64,000 nucleotides of DNA from Malania oleifera (taxonomy: Eukaryota > Streptophyta > Magnoliopsida > Santalales > Ximeniaceae): contig NC_080422.1 in the NCBI RefSeq assembly GCF_029873635.1, positions 7,285,764 through 7,349,763 of the forward strand. Direction: 5' to 3'. Both the position numbers and the translations under genes were made by a program. Position 1 is the stretch's first letter, and the number at the start of each line of letters is the position of its first letter. Shown here piece after piece: positions 40,101 to 49,987 of this stretch. Below the pieces are notes generated by a model. That model saw only the letters and a list, made by a program, of their open reading frames with translations. It was not told the DNA's origin and made no database searches.

Positions 40101-40521
40101 GTTGGTTCAGAAAATAGGTCAACTGAGTTTATATTAAATCCCAGCTGGTCGGTATGGTGCATACTTGGAGGAGTTGTTGCCATCGTCATCATTGTTGTTT
40201 TTACTTATTTAAAGCAGCCTTTGGGTGGACCATTTACTCTTTCCTTTTTGTTTTTTTTTTTTGAAACCTTATTTTTACTTGCTTGAAAAACAAGTGGTTG
40301 GTTATTATTGTGTCTGAAATCAGTGGACTAACTTTTTAATGTCTTCATAATAACCCGATTCATTTAAAGAATCCTGATGCCATATGGATAAGCACACTGA
40401 TAATAATTTTTTATTTTTCAGCTCTGGAGGTGTTGTGTTGGCTTCTCGGGATGGAAAGATTGTGTTTGAAAACTCCCTTGATGCAAGGTTGGATGTTGCG
40501 TTTCGTAAGAAGCTTCCAGAG
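25235..40521 (+). CDS. VHA-E: V-type proton ATPase subunit E (VHA-E), exons 1-5, last exon not found
   Basis: Peripheral-stalk subunit E of the cytosolic V1 sector. In the family it pairs with subunit G to brace the catalytic head against the membrane ring of the proton pump. Five exons are readable: 25235-25336, 25733-25833, 28275-28431, 28980-29176 and 40422-40521. All junctions are GT-AG and all phases agree, giving 219 codons with no stop. Exon 1 begins [17 protein letters not shown] and runs into the long N-terminal helix ([13 protein letters not shown]). Exon 2 continues [16 protein letters not shown], exon 3 has [18 protein letters not shown], exon 4 has [13 protein letters not shown] and exon 5 has [13 protein letters not shown]. 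From memory of plant homologues (about 230 residues), only the C-terminal tail of about 11 residues (IRK-LFGQ type) is missing. No acceptor followed by such a sequence was found up to 64000. Intron 4 is 11245 bp and filled with LINEs. The coding sequence looks conserved, so I infer a living gene with a very long last intron; 3' loss is the alternative. Confidence 0.93.
25834..28274 (+). other. VHA-E intron 2 (2.4 kb)
   Basis: Non-coding, AT-rich intron between exons 2 and 3. About 26470-27690 is bounded by loosely similar, oppositely oriented blocks rich in AGGATCCTAC-type words, which may mark an eroded MITE. No clear target duplication or coding sequence was seen, so the insertion is only a suggestion. 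Confidence 0.4.
30718..31317 (+). pseudogene. L1 ORF1, first part: PUR/Whirly-like domain
   Basis: The frame opens at 30682, but the first residues ([10 protein letters not shown]) come from a CT microsatellite. The ATG at 30718 ([11 protein letters not shown]) is the likelier start. It shows two similar halves. The first is [20 protein letters not shown]. The second is [20 protein letters not shown], then [20 protein letters not shown]. That is an F-x-L-x-L...N..G.FL.I.E...VP...GW..F...L pattern like PUR-alpha repeats, which bind single-stranded nucleic acid. The usual plant L1 ORF1 domains (DUF4283 plus CCHC) were not seen. The frame stops at 31317 (TAG) and related sequence continues in another frame. 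The domain assignment is my inference. Confidence 0.6.
31318..32497 (+). pseudogene. L1 ORF1 tail and linker
   Basis: Frames at 31235-31771, 31793-32002 and 32060-32497 appear to continue ORF1. The first has a lysine/proline repeat ([20 protein letters not shown]). The second repeats DE-DKE-LG units ([19 protein letters not shown]). The third is an unplaced acidic C-terminal part ending near 32497. At least two frame changes separate them. Function unknown. Confidence 0.55.
32560..36199 (+). pseudogene. L1 ORF2: endonuclease, reverse transcriptase, zf-RVT
   Basis: The endonuclease segment at 32560-33072 includes [12 protein letters not shown] and GDFN (33034-33045). The pre-RT coiled region follows at 33424-33885 ([20 protein letters not shown]). 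RT at 34034-34894 has [19 protein letters not shown] and the catalytic FADD (34639-34650). At 34916-35239 comes [20 protein letters not shown]. At 35297-36199 is the zinc-finger C-terminal domain ([30 protein letters not shown]). Breaks: a TAG near 33070, another near 33410, a frame change before 34034 that may involve the poly-G run at 34119-34137, and stops near 34232, 34892 and 35237. Dead. Confidence 0.88.
36291..37640 (-). mobile_element. Short copia remnant with both LTRs
   Basis: Two similar LTR pieces (about 36291-36473 and 37400-37640) share phrases such as cctcttatat and aataagaataaaaa. A polypurine-tract complement (ctcccctcaagctggagg) begins at 36474. Between the LTRs are minus-strand RT and RNase H pieces ([14 protein letters not shown] near 37350, [20 protein letters not shown] near 36900). 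Much shorter than a complete copia and broken. Its left end abuts the L1 poly(A) tail. Confidence 0.75.
38240..38980. mobile_element. Unidentified 0.75-kb insert inside the RTE LINE
   Basis: RTE-related sequence stops near 38237 (after IAQRL) and resumes near 38975 (HLENQFGFM). The DNA between is foreign to the LINE, AT-rich and ends in GGAATCC/GGATTCC-rich blocks like those of the Harbinger-like element at 44118. Clean terminal repeats were not found. Confidence 0.4.
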
Positions 40522-42899
40522 GTATCTTTCCTTAAAGATATGTATATTTTTTTGTTTCTTTTATTTCATTTTTTCTTCCCCTGAATAGCAATAATAATTT
40601 TAGCCATTTGATTTTCACAAGAATATTCTGAAAAAAAAGGAGGTTTGGGGCAAAAGAAGGAAGAAAGTATTTGTTGAAATTATTTTGCAGTAGTTGTGTT
40701 TGTGTCATACTTGGTGACTTAGTGTATGCACTTATTCTTGCTTTGTTGAACATATTTTATATCTTACAAATTCAAAAAATTGAAAATTCATTGAGTTATG
40801 TGTGTTAAGGGTTTTATCTGCACACTCTTTGCATCTTTTATGTACTTCGATTGTTAATATCTTTTAATGCAGTCTTTGCACATGTGCTGCTGTAGATATG
40901 GATAAAGGAGAATTAAGTCTCATAAAATTTGTGAACATGAGCATGAGGTGTTACATATATAGCTGTTTTCTATGGAAATTAATTTGTAGACTTTGATTAG
41001 TGGTGAATTTTGTTTCAGAGGGAGGTGGATGAGCTGAACTTCAATTTGTTTTAAATTGTGAATAAAATTATCATATTTTTATTAGGAAGAAGTGTCATGA
41101 TTATTTATAAAAGAACAAAGAGCACCCAAAAAGGGTTGTACACATGCTGACTAACATTTCTCTGGCATTGAATTTGTTTGCTTTAGAAAGAATTGTGTAA
41201 AGTAAAATATTCATTTTTTTTTTGAAACGTATATCAGAAGGCACAAAAGCTTAGCCAGCTACTCTAGGAGCATTGGTACCCCCTTATTTGTCGTAGTGGA
41301 TGATGATTTGAACCACCCCTTCCAATACAGTTGATTGTTCACCCCTTTGCTAGTGGAATGACCATGGGGGGCATTGGAGAAAGTTATAACTATACTTCAA
41401 AACAAAAAGGATCCCTAAGAGAGTAAACCAGTGGTTGGAAGAGTCAGGTGTATGCTTCTTGAAGTGTATGCTCTTGGTTCAAACTCTGGTGCAAGTAAAT
41501 GATTCCTAGGCTATGAAGCACAGAAACAGACATGGGTGTCTTTCTAAAAGATTCTGGACATGACACGACAAGGGCACAGGGATAAAAAGCATGTATGTAT
41601 ATGTTGTATATAATTATGCTAATAACACATTTTTTTAATCAAAATATGGTCCTTTAAAAAAAATAGCATTCAAGCATCACTGAATTTGCATCTGATGTTA
41701 GATATTTCTCTTTTATTTTTGAACTCTTGATTGATTGATGCAGAATTTTTTTTTTTGAAATGTGATTGATGCAAGTTGAAATTTTCTTAATTAAGACAAT
41801 TATATATATATATATTTTAAATATAAGAAATCTCTCAAAAGTTGATAATATTATGACATGGGCCCTAAGATTTTATCCTTTTCCCTTATAATAATGCTTG
41901 TGTGCCATGCAAGTTTCAGATGCATCAGACTTGCCTAATCTGGCATGTCCAAACATAAAAAACTAAAAAAATAAACTTGACATGCTTGAGATTGGGGGTG
42001 TGTCAGTGTCTGATAAATGCCAGACACCAACACTTCCCCCTTGTTGAAGTGTTGGTTGTTTGGAGTTGCTTGGGAGCGCTCTACAGCTTGTGTGCCATCC
42101 TTTAACTAAGGTCAAAGAGCATGCAACTATGGCATCAGTGCCTGAAGTAGCCAACTAATTTACAGCCTTGACCTCAGTCTTTTGTGTGTGTGTTGGAGGT
42201 GGTGGGGGGGGTGGGGTTGGGGTTGAACTCCCAGTTTGGGCTTAGGGTGTTTGTGAATAAATCAATTGCCTCCTTAGGCTCTTATTTGTCATTGTTTCAT
42301 TGTGAAAGTTCTATCAGAATTTGATATGTATGATAATAGATACATAGTTGTTTATACAACCAATAGGGGACACTTGGGAATTTCTTACACTACAGCTCTA
42401 ATCCGATTGCCAGAAATTTTGGGTGCTTTCCTTTAGCTTCGTCAATAGCCACTTTCTATCTTTAAATCAGGGTATTGGTGGATGCTTTAGAAAGCTAGAG
42501 GACAAGAGATGGTCTAAAGACACCTGAAACTCCTAGCATGGGCATGGCCTGGATAGCCGATTGATGCAGGAGCATCGTGGAGATATAATTGGCCATGTGG
42601 GCCTGGCAGCGCCCTTAGGTTGAGTCAATAACTACCCAAGATTTCATGCTTTTGCTTTGTTCAATTATTTGCTTGCATTTCTTAATTTATTTTCTTAGAG
42701 ACCTTGTGATAGAGGACAGAAGTTGGAGATGCAAGGGAAACACACCCTCAACTTCTCCAATTCAGATTCACAAATTGACTCTTTAAAGTTTTCATACCAC
42801 ATTTATAAGAAAGTCTAAATTGCAAAACAATTTCTAATAAACCACTACAGATACAAGAAATAAAAAATAAAGCCGCATATGCATAAGCCTAACTACAAA
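40522..42899. other. Putative VHA-E intron 5, first part
   Basis: Starts with a good donor (GAG/GTATCT). AT-rich, no gene or RNA seen. The only marked feature is a G-rich stretch at about 42185-42225 with runs of eight, four and four Gs on the gene strand. Confidence 0.5.
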
Positions 42900-44117
42900 C
42901 TATACTAAGAACCGCTACTAATTAACTTAACATATTTGGGTTTAGGATTCAACAATTCCTTGACCCTATTCTTTGAGGATTGTCTCCAAATTCATCCAAT
43001 GATCTGCTTCCAATTCTACGTCAATTCCCAGATGCCGAAAAGAACCTTTGAGTTGGGGAAAGCACCTGGGAAGAAATTTTTGTGCTTCATAAGAAGGAAC
43101 TGGTGGTGTGCTTTAATTTGGTTTGTGGAAGAGCTTGAGATGACATCAATTTGTACCTCTTTTTTGTCGACGGGGAAGGTGTGTGAGCTTTCATATGCAA
43201 CATGCTTAACTCTCTTGTCAAATAACCATGAATACACCAAAAGGATATGAAGAATCTTATTGCACCATCTGCACAATTGAACAAACTTGAAGATAACAAG
43301 AAATGGTCAAGTTGGTATTGTTCAATGGTCACCCAAGCATCTTGTGTGGACTAGGATGTGGTTCAACCTTCAAATTTAACTTCCGCACAGCTTCATCAAA
43401 AAACTACATTTCTACTACTACCAGGATCAATAACAAAAGAACAAATCTGCTTATGGAAAATGACATAAGTTTGAACAAAATTTCCCATCTTCATTTCGTT
43501 TTAACATTGTGGGAAGAGAGGATAGGTTGAAGGACTAAACAATCTTCCATGCTGCCTTCTTTATTGAAGTTACTTGGGACTACTATCTCAGCTTTAATCA
43601 CCTGGATGGCATCATCATCATTTTATTTTTCTGCAATTGCGAGGAGAGACTATAGCTTGGTGCCCAAAACATTGACAATTGAAACACTTAATTGCTAGTG
43701 GGACTTTGGAATCTATTTTAGAATGCTTAGGAGTCTTCCAAAGGTTAGTTAGTCCGAACTCCTTTGCCCAAGTGATCAACTACTTCTCTTGCACAACTCC
43801 ATTGGCAATCTTCTCTAAGCAACCTGGACATTGTCATGATCCTGCTTTGGGTGTTTACTAGGGAGATCTTGGCCATTTAAGATGGTTTTGACCTGCATTA
43901 TGAGGTGCCTTTTATAGGGCAAAACCGTGAGACCCATGGGTCAAAGCTACAATACCTAAAGGGAGTTGTGTTGAGAATCTTAAGATTGTCACACAACATT
44001 GCCAAATGTAATGAGACGACATGAAGCAAGCGTGGAGGCAAAAGCTGGCTTCAACCCTTTCCTATATCTTCTTTCGGGTCTATATCAACATGAGTCGCCA
44101 GATGATAGAACCTACTA
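42900..44117 (-). pseudogene. Ty3/gypsy gag-protease fossil
   Basis: Minus-strand debris. A CCHC-like piece (CFNCQCFGHQAIVSPRNC) lies near 43630-43690, followed by a protease-like stretch (SFVIDPGSSRNVVF) near 43400-43440 and unplaced pol spacer. Highly eroded with many breaks; no LTRs seen. Confidence 0.5.
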
Positions 44118-44859
44118 GGTAGTGTTGGTTCACAGTTGAAATCAGAATTGGAATTGGAATCAGAATTTATTGGAATTAGAAATGGAATCTCAGATTCCTC
44201 TCTCTTGTTTGGTTTGACACAGAATTGGAATCGAAATTTAATACTATTTTATTACTTTTTATGTGTTGTTATATTATTATATATAATGTAAATATTAATA
44301 ATAATGGTTAAAATATTTTATATTATAATATATAATATATTATTATATGTTTTTATCTAATGATGTCATAATATTAATATTATTTTTTAGATTTATGTAA
44401 TATATATATATTATATTATTATTATATAGTATTATATTAATTTATTTTTATATTTAGACCATATATATTTTATTATAATATATGATATTATATTATAATT
44501 ATATATGTGCCTGCCTATATTTAGTATTCAATATATTATATTTTTTTTCTATACTATATCATTATTAAATTTTATTATATATATATATATATTTATAAGA
44601 GATGATAATAATAAATATTTTATTTTTATTTTTAAGATTATAAATAACAGTATGGTAAATCAATAATTATACCTTAGTATATTGTAACATTTTAACATCT
44701 AATATTGTTCTATTAATTTTTATATGTTATGATGTTATTATATATAATAAAAAATATTAATAATGATGGTTTAATATTTATATTAAAAATTTAATAATAT
44801 TTTAAATATTAATAATGATATCATTATATTAATATTATTTTTTATTTTTATATAATACA

Positions 44860-47800
44860 CAACAACAACAAAACCAAGCCTTAAGTCTCTCTAGGTGGGG
44901 TTGGGTATATGAATCCTTTTCTGCCAATTTATGCGATCATGGACCATTTCTTTTGACAGATTCAGGACTATTAAATTCTTACTCATTATCTCCTCCCAAG
45001 TTATTTTAGGTCTACCCGTACCCCTTCTACTACCCTCGACAGTAACTAGTTCACTCTTCCTCATTGGCGCATTATGTGGCCTATGTTGCAAGTGTTCATA
45101 CCATTTGAGTCGTCCCTCCCTTATCTTATCTTCTATAGGAGCTACACCTAACTTACCATGAGTATGTTTATTTCATAATTTATCTTTCAATGTTATTCCA
45201 CTCATCCATCTAAGCATTCTTATCTCGGCAACTTTTACTTTTTGGATATTTTGTTTCTTCATCGTCCAACATTCTGATCCATATAAGCATAATTGGTCTT
45301 ATAGTTGTCCTATAAAATTTCCCTTTTAATTTTAAGGGTATTCTATGATCACATAGCACACTTGAAGCACTTCTCTATTTTACCCAACCTGCTTTAACTC
45401 TATGCTACATCATCTTCAATTTCTCCTTCAGCTTACATAATAGATCCAAGGTATCGAAATCTACAAGTGCTATTTATTTCTTCATCATCAAGTTTAACTT
45501 TGTCTCCAATATTCCTCCTATCATTACTAAAAATTACATTTCATATATTTTGTTTTATTTCTACTTATCCTAAAGCCTCTAGATTCCAAAGCTTCTCTCC
45601 ATAATTCTAACTCAGCCTCTACTCCGTCCCTAGTTTCATCAATTAATACAATATCATCTGCAAACAACATGCACCATGGAACATCTTTTTGAATACTCTT
45701 AGTCAGTTGATCCATCACTAAAGAAAAAAGATAGGAACTCAAAGCAGATCCTTGATGTACACCTATGATGATTGGAAATTCTTTAGTTTCTCCATCTATA
45801 GTCCTTACACTAGTCATTATTCCATCGTACATATCCTTAATGACATCAGTATAGCTACTAAATACATCCTTTTTTTTTTTAAAACCCAGTGTAGAACTTC
45901 CCTAGGTATCCTATTATATGCTTTTTCAAGGTCAGTAAATATCATATGCAAGTTCCTCTTCTTTTTCTTAAACTTTTCCATTAATCTTCTTAAAAGATAT
46001 CTGTGGTAGATCCAAGCATAAAATCAAATTGATTTTCTGAGGCTTTCGTTTCTAACCTTAAACTTTGTTCAACTACCCTTTCCCATAGTTTCTCGTATGA
46101 CTCATTAGTTTAATTCCACGATAGTTATTATAATTTTGAATATCTCCTTTATTTTTGTATAGAGGTATTAAAGTGCTTTTCCTCCATTCATCTGACATTT
46201 TCTTAGTTTTTATAATTGTATTAAATAAATTAGTTAACTATATAATTTCGTTATCACCTAAGCAATTCCAAACTTCAATTAGGATGTTATCTGGTCCTAT
46301 AGCTTTCCCATTTTTCATCTTTTTGGGTGCAAACTTAACTTTGTTAACTCTAATTTTGCGAATGAATCTCATATTTTCTAGTCTTTTCCTCATTTGACAA
46401 TTCTAAGTTTAAGTCTTCTATTTGGTTTTCATTAAACAACTTACTAAAGTGATTTCGCCATCTTTCTTTAATGTCTTTGTCCTTAACCAAGACAATATCA
46501 TTCTCACTTTTTATACATTTTACATTTCCTAAGTCCGCACTTTTCCTTTCTCTAGCTTTAGCAAGTTTAAATATATCTCTTTCCCTTTATTTTGTATCTA
46601 ATCTATTATACAAAATATTAAATGATCTGTATTTAGCTTCACTAACGGCCTTTTTTGCATCTTTTCTCGCCTCCTTATACTTTCAAAGTTATCCTTGTTT
46701 CTATATTTTTGCCACGTTTTATATCAAATTCTTTTTGTCTTTATGGCTTTTTGTACATCTTTATCCCACTATCAACTTTCTTTGCTATTTGAGAATCTTC
46801 CCTTGGATTCAGTCAAAATCTCTTTTGCTATCATTTTAATAGAGCTAGCTTAATCTACTCCAAATAGTATTTGTATCTATCCCATCCTCTATAGTCCAAT
46901 CCCCTTCTTTGATCATTTTATCTTTAAATTTTACTATATTTTCTCCTTTTAGGTTCCACTACCTAGTTCTTTTATACTGGTTTATTTTATCTTTTTTCTT
47001 CCATTTTTTAATACTTATATCTAACACTAAGACTATATGTTGTGTGGTTAGGCTTTCACCTGGAATAACTTTACAATCCTTGCATGATAAATGATCTACC
47101 CTAAAAATAAAGGGCAGCTCGGTGCACAAAGCTCTTGCGTATGTGGGGGTCGGGGAAGGGGTGGACCACAATGGATCTATAGTACGCAGCCTTACCTTGC
47201 ATTTTTGCAAGAGGCTGTTTCCATGCCTCGAACCTATGACCTCCATGTCACACGGCAACAACCTTACCGTTGTGCCTAGTTAAAAAAAAATCTATTTGAC
47301 ATCTATTTTGTCTACTTTTAAAGGTTATTAAGTGTTCTTCTTTCTTCTTAAAGCAAGTATTCATTATACTAAAATCATATGACATAGCGAAGTCTAAGAT
47401 CATCTCCCCAAGTTCATTTTTCTCTCCGTATCCATATCCTTGATGTATCCTCCCATAATTTTTATTATCCCTTCCAGTGTGTTCATTTAAATCTTCTTCT
47501 ATAAATATTTTCTTAGCTCTTGGTATGCCTTGTATAATACTATCCATATTTTCCCAAAATTGTCTCTTAAGATTTTCTGCTAAGCCGACTCGAGGAGCAT
47601 AAGCACTAATGATATTTATTATCTCTTGCCCTAATATCATCTTGATTTTTATATTTCTATCCCCTACTCTATTTACATCAACAACGCTATCTTTTAAGTT
47701 TTTTTCTATAATAATTCTTACTCCATTCTTATGTTTTTCTTTTCCAGTTTACCATTGTTTAAATCTTGATTTATCAATTTCTCTAGCTTTCTCCCCCACC

Positions 47801-48108
47801 CACTTAGTTTTTTGAAGGCAAATTATATTAATTCTTCTTCAGATCATTGTGTCCACAATTTTCATGCTTTTACCCGTAAGTGTCCCAATATTTCAAGTTG
47901 CTAATCTAATCCTAGTTTCTTGAACTAGCGTCTTTACCTGCCCACGTTGAGAATGATGCAGAAATTCTCGCATATTTGACACCGTACCCGGGCGCCGACA
48001 CGGCGCGTCGCTTTGGGGTGACGACCTAGTCCACCCTCGCCTACTTTTCGCTACTCCTCGGTGGTACAAGTGAAATGCGTCACTCGTAGGGGATGCCCTA
48101 GAAAAATT
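44860..48108 (-). mobile_element. RTE-clade LINE, full length, broken
   Basis: About 3.25 kb on the minus strand, ending in a CAA-type 3' tail as seen on plus (caacaacaacaaaacc). It is flanked by 11-base duplications matching at 10 of 11 positions (tatataataca 44849-44859; tatataatgca 48109-48119). From the 5' end: a GC-rich leader, endonuclease (47248-47640, EIINIISAYAPRVGL, CQIDFFLTRHN), RT around 45527-46500 (GVHQGSALSSYLFSLVMDQL, catalytic MLFADDIVLID) and the 3' domain with ITWEE and IHIPNPT near 44891-45091. Stops and frameshifts interrupt the ORF, and a SINE sits in the endonuclease region. Confidence 0.9.
47098..47290 (-). mobile_element. tRNA-derived SINE, Au-like
   Basis: On the minus strand it has a pol III box-B-like GGTTCGAGGC near 47222-47231. 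The conserved Au-family body follows (GGAAACAGCCTCTTGCA, GGTAAGGCTGCGTAC, GGTCCACCCCTTCCCC) and it ends in GAGCTGCCCTTTATTTTT. Inserted in the endonuclease region of the RTE LINE, between IDFFL and RVDHLSCKD words. Insertion duplications are unclear. Confidence 0.85.
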
Positions 48109-48348
48109 ATATAATGCATATTTTTTTATATTATATAAATTATCATATTATAATAAATACTGTTGTTTTGAGGAATTAGGATTTGATTCCGGAGTCAAAG
48201 TCAGAAATTGTAAGTAAAAGGAGGAATCCCATTCCTGCATGGAATGAGAATTGGAATAAGTTTACCATAAAACAAATGTTAGAAATGGGAATCAACCATT
48301 CCGAGTCTGATTCTTAGAGTTGATTCTCAATTACCAAACACCACCCTA

Positions 48349-49324
48349 GTGTAACCTACAACTGTCTTATCTACCTGCTTTAAATTAAAAAGTTGTTGAT
48401 CAAAATGCTACTGGCTGTTCCTGCATGGCTTGTTTCATCTCATCCTGATCTCACCATATCTCCTCCCTCTGAAGATATGCCCTTGTTTAATCTACCAAAT
48501 GTGAGCATTACCCTTCAAGTATGATTCAACAAAGTACAACTTTTGAGCCTCATCCATGTCATACCACTGAAAATAACTCTCCAGGGCATACACTTAATTA
48601 TCAAATTCATCAGGCCATCACCATTGAAATCTGAAACTTCTAATTTAATTCCCTGTTTAAATGATCATTTCAATTTTCATGCAATACAAAAGTGTGGGGA
48701 ACAACTTTGCATTTTCCTGATAGGTTGGAAAATGTGGAAAATGGCAAAATGATCCGTCCAACAACTTGTTTCCCATCCTACATCACTTTGTTTTTGGTTT
48801 TTGGTGCTTTTTTTTTTTTCAATAGTATAAATTATTAGTAAAGTATATATGAAAAGGGCATCAAGGGGATGCAACAGGCATTGTTATTGTTATCGTGCTT
48901 TAAATGTCCACACGACATGCAACCTTCCCTTTAAGTTTAAATAAATGAAGGGCTGAGATCTAAAGATTTTAAAAGAGATTAAATGCTTGGATTGTAGGGT
49001 TTTCCACAACTCATTATAGAACTCTCTTTTAGAGGCTTTTGTATTCAGTTTTTTCAGAGATAATCAATTAAAAAAAAATTGGATTTCTCTCAGGTTTCTC
49101 CTTTTTAATCACTTTTAAGGAAGTTGTGAGCGTGGTGAGAGAAAGATTTGCTTCAGTTGTCCATCGAAACCTTGTTTCTCAGGGGAACAAATAAGAAACC
49201 TTTTTGGGCTTGCAACGAGGCCCTAAGTTCTTAAGAGATGGGAGACCTTAAAAGCCAAATGTTGCAATTTTATTAGGAAGGCAAACTGCATACAAGGTGT
49301 CCTAAACATATATTTATGATAAGA
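48349..49324. other. Unannotated AT-rich stretch
   Basis: No coding or RNA signal recognised. A chance peptide resembling the V-ATPase E tail occurs near 49191 but lacks a splice acceptor. Confidence 0.4.
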
Positions 49325-49972
49325 TTAAATTCTAAAGTGATGATGAAATAAATAGCACTTGTAGATTTCCATACCTTGGATCTATTATGCAAGCTGAAGG
49401 AGAAATTGAAGATGATGTAATGCATAGAGTTAAAGCAGGGTGGGTAAAATGGAGAAGTGCTTCAATTGTGCTCTGTGATCATAGAGTATCCTTAAAATTA
49501 AAAGGGGAGTTTTATTGGACTGCTATAAGACTAGCTATGCTATATGGATCAGAATGTTGGGCGACGAAGAAACAGAATATCCAAAAAGTAAAAGTTGCTG
49601 AGATGAGAATGCTTAGATGGATGAGTGGTATAACATTGAAAGATAAATTAAGGAATGAACATATTCGCGGTAAGTTAGGTGTAGTTCCGATAGAAGATAA
49701 GATAAGGGAGGGATGATTCAAATGGTATGGACACTTGCAAGGTAGACCACATAGTGCGCTAGTGAGGAAGAGTGAGTTAGTTACCGTCAGAGGCAGTAGA
49801 AGGGGTATGGGGTAGGCCTAAAATAACTTGGGAGGAGATAGTAAGGATTTAATAGCCCTGAATTTGTCAAAAGAAATAGTCCATGATCGCATAAATTGGT
49901 GGAAAGTGATTCAAATAGTCAATCCTACCTAGTGGGACTTAAGGCTTGGTTTTGTTGTTGTTGTTGTTGTTG
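49325..49972 (+). mobile_element. 5'-truncated RTE LINE
   Basis: Carries only the 3' end. The open frame 49387-49716 (MQAEGEIEDDVMHRVKAGWV, LYGSECWATKKQNIQKVKVA, RMLRWMSGITLKDKLRNEHI) ends in a stop at 49714-49716. The standard tail follows, with cctagtgggacttaaggc and a TTG repeat at about 49953-49970. Same family as 44860-48108, opposite strand. The copia LTR starts 15 bases beyond the tail. Confidence 0.85.
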
Positions 49973-49987
49973 ACTAAGATCTAAAGT

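Larger units (their letters stand above)
44118..48345. mobile_element. Harbinger-like element carrying an inserted LINE
   Basis: The left end GGTAGTGTTGGTT (44118) pairs with the complement of the right end (GGTGGTGTTTGGTA, ending 48345). Both sides are flanked by CTA (44115-44117, 48346-48348). Just inside are GGAATTGGAATC-rich blocks on both sides, then AT-rich sequence. Without the LINE at 44860-48108 the element would be about 1 kb, with no coding region. Confidence 0.55.

Noticed and set aside
49191-49223. Peptide like IRNLFGLATR, resembling the missing V-ATPase E tail
   Set aside because: No AG acceptor directly precedes it. The nearest AG would give an early stop, and the match is short enough to be chance.
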